Source: Eudoraea sp.
Lineage (GTDB): Bacteria; Bacteroidota; Bacteroidia; Flavobacteriales; Flavobacteriaceae
Length of the DNA: 6,299 nucleotides
Direction: 5' to 3'
Assembly: GCA_013042925.1 (NCBI GenBank)
Contig: JABDPH010000455.1
Span: 1 to 6,299 of the forward strand
The stretch's first letter is position 1. Each line of letters opens with the position of its first letter. The translations under genes were made by a program, and so were the position numbers. The notes beneath the pieces were generated by a model. It did not search any database. It saw only the letters and a program-made list of their open reading frames with translations, and was not told the origin of the DNA. Positions 5,227-6,299 of this stretch are shown one piece after another.

Positions 5227-5697
5227 TCATGCAATCTCTATTTTTTTAGGTTTCATTTTTTTGACTTCTTCTTTTTTAGTCAATTTGAAGCTTAATATAC
5301 CGTTGTTATACTTAGCTTTTACTTCTTCCTCTCTTACATTTTCTGGTAGTAATAAAGAACGTTCAAAAGCATTGTAACTAAACTCTTTTCGGGTATACTC
5401 CTCTTCTTTTTCTTCTTCAGAAAAAGTCTTCTCAGCTTTGATTTTTAAATACCCATCTTCTACGGTTACATCAAAATCTTTTTTACTGAAGCCAGGTGCG
5501 GCTAGGTCTATTTCAAAATGGTCATCCGCTTCCTTAATATTTAAAGCGGGTTCACCTTTTCTACCATTCCAAAAATCGGTGCTCATTAGATCTTTATTCC
5601 AAAAACGATTATCAAAAAAATCTTCCATATCGAAAAATTCGGATGTAATCAAGTTGGAAAAAGGTCTTCTCTTTTTTTTAAATTCAACTAGTGACAT
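5227..5697 (-). CDS. Small heat-shock protein, Hsp20/alpha-crystallin family
   Basis: A 156-residue ATP-independent chaperone that should hold unfolding proteins for refolding by DnaK-type machines. The N-terminal arm (1-48) is rich in Phe, Trp and Asp, as usual for substrate-binding arms. The alpha-crystallin domain runs about 49-141 with PALNIKE, DLAAPGF (64-70), the acidic loop EEEKEEE (94-100) and the family motif NNGILSFKL (131-139). The C-terminal IxI anchor is KKIEIA (Ile153, Ile155), which allows oligomer assembly. The ATG at 5697 is chosen. A longer frame from TTG at 5736 would add 13 unconserved residues, and that TTG forms the last three bases of the predicted -7 box, so it cannot be in the mRNA from that promoter. 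The gene is monocistronic, 134 bases after xth on the same strand, with a Crp/Fnr-type site at about -41. Confidence 0.93.
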   Translation of the reverse strand: MSLVEFKKKRRPFSNLITSEFFDMEDFFDNRFWNKDLMSTDFWNGRKGEPALNIKEADDHFEIDLAAPGFSKKDFDVTVEDGYLKIKAEKTFSEEEKEEEYTRKEFSYNAFERSLLLPENVREEEVKAKYNNGILSFKLTKKEEVKKMKPKKIEIA

Positions 5698-5733
5698 AGT
5701 TATACTTTTATAGGTTAAAAATTCATCTAGTTG

Positions 5734-5741
5734 CAAAAATA
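5734..5741 (-). promoter_or_regulatory. -7 box of the hsp20 promoter
   Basis: Read on the minus strand this is TATTTTTG, a full match to TAnnTTTG. The expected transcript start is near 5730, 33 bases before the ATG at 5697. No TTG lies 17-23 bases upstream; the inverted repeat at 5764-5777 lies just beyond that place, as expected for an activator-dependent promoter. Confidence 0.6.
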
Positions 5742-5763
5742 CTACGTCAATACCGCTTTGCCT

Positions 5764-5777
5764 ATGACCCTCGTCAG
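5764..5777 (-). promoter_or_regulatory. Crp/Fnr-type operator upstream of hsp20
   Basis: Plus strand ATGAC-CCTC-GTCAG, read toward hsp20 as CTGAC-GAGG-GTCAT. The core TGAC-N4-GTCA is perfect and the outer pair is imperfect. The centre (5770.5) is 36.5 bp from the last G of the -7 box and about 41 bp from the predicted transcript start, the class II activator position. Confidence 0.6.
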
Positions 5778-5831
5778 GTGAACAGTTTTATTTACCAACA
5801 CGTCTTTATCTGGAGGTATAGCAGGGAGTGC

Positions 5832-6299
5832 CTAGGGAGCTATTTCGAGAAGTATGGGACAATGATCCGAACCAAAATATTCCCCCAAAATTGCGACTGA
5901 CGTTATCTTGTCTTTAAGCGATTCGCTCACTAAAAAATAATCGATACGCCAACCTGTGTTCCGCTCTCTGGCCTTAAATCGATAGCTCCAATACGTATAC
6001 GCAATAGTTTCCGGATGCAGGTGTCTATAGGTATCGATCAAACCTGCGTTCAAAAAATTATCCATTCCATCTATTTCTATCTGTGTATAGCCAGCTGTTT
6101 TGTTGTAGTTCGACTTGTCGTTCTTCAAATCGATGGCCCTATGTGCTACATTAAAATCCCCACATACAATTACCGGTTTCGTCTGCTCTTTCTCCTTTAT
6201 GAAGTTGAGAAATGCAGCGTCCCAGGTTTTGCGATACTCCAGACGGTCTAATTTTTGTCCCGAATTAGGAACATACACATTAATTACATAGAATGCCGG
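5832..6299 (-). CDS. xthA: Exodeoxyribonuclease III, C-terminal part (gene runs off the window)
   Basis: The visible 155 residues are the C-terminal part of an ExoIII/AP endonuclease, usually about 250-270 residues, so the first 100 or so lie beyond base 6299. The frame stays open to the edge, reading PAFYVINVYVPNSG, a conserved ExoIII strand; the GTG at 6278 is an internal valine, not a start. Catalytic motifs are CGDFNVAHRAIDL (Asp and Asn of the active site), the GWRIDYFLVS block, and the terminal SDHCPI with the catalytic histidine. The enzyme cuts DNA at abasic sites and removes 3' blocking groups in base excision repair, in the cytoplasm. The frame is intact as far as seen. It ends 134 bases before the hsp20 start on the same strand, with no clear terminator in between. 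Confidence 0.93.
   Translation of the reverse strand, partial: PAFYVINVYVPNSGQKLDRLEYRKTWDAAFLNFIKEKEQTKPVIVCGDFNVAHRAIDLKNDKSNYNKTAGYTQIEIDGMDNFLNAGLIDTYRHLHPETIAYTYWSYRFKARERNTGWRIDYFLVSESLKDKITSVAILGEYFGSDHCPILLEIAP

Noticed and set aside
6276..6278. GTG as start of a 148-residue protein
   Set aside because: The frame continues upstream to the window edge with conserved ExoIII residues (FYVIN), so this is an internal valine of a truncated gene.

Overview
The window comes from a Bacteroidota genome, most likely a marine-type Flavobacteriia. The evidence is an A+T-rich sequence, start codons that mostly lack a Shine-Dalgarno, several -7 boxes resembling the Bacteroidota TAnnTTTG element, and the gene content: a two-domain UspA with a degenerate second half, a YtxH/holin-like/small-protein operon and a DUF2267 protein. 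No rRNA, tRNA, mobile element, CRISPR or prophage is visible, and no gene-free stretch exceeds 200 bases.

Layout, left to right. A DUF819 multi-pass membrane protein (-) is preceded by a long hairpin, upstream of which lies a DUF2267 gene (-). A 199-base divergent region separates DUF2267 from a tandem universal stress protein (+). UspA converges on a small tyrosine/arginine-rich lipoprotein (-) over a bidirectional hairpin. A 142-base divergent region then leads to a tight three-gene operon (+): YtxH-like protein, two-TM holin-superfamily-like protein, and an 80-aa soluble protein overlapping the second gene by ATGA. A patatin-like phospholipase (+) follows. It converges on an Hsp20 small heat-shock protein (-). 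The window ends inside an exodeoxyribonuclease III gene (-) whose start lies outside.

The main result of reading the non-coding DNA is a shared promoter design. Four 14-bp inverted repeats of the form (A/C)TGA(C/T)-N4-(A/G)TCA(T/G), the geometry of Crp/Fnr-family operators, lie in the intergenic regions; a scan by eye found no others in the window. In the direction of transcription, the last base of a -7-like box lies exactly 36.5 bp from the operator centre for uspA, the lipoprotein, the YtxH operon and hsp20, and more weakly for DUF2267. This puts the operator near -41, the class II activator position, and no -33 TTG is present. The five transcription units therefore look like one regulon of a Crp/Fnr-type activator, possibly a redox, low-oxygen or general-stress switch. 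It would couple protein protection (Hsp20, Usp), cell-envelope proteins (YtxH operon, lipoprotein) and the DUF2267 protein. The patatin, DUF819 and xth genes show no such site and are probably controlled independently.
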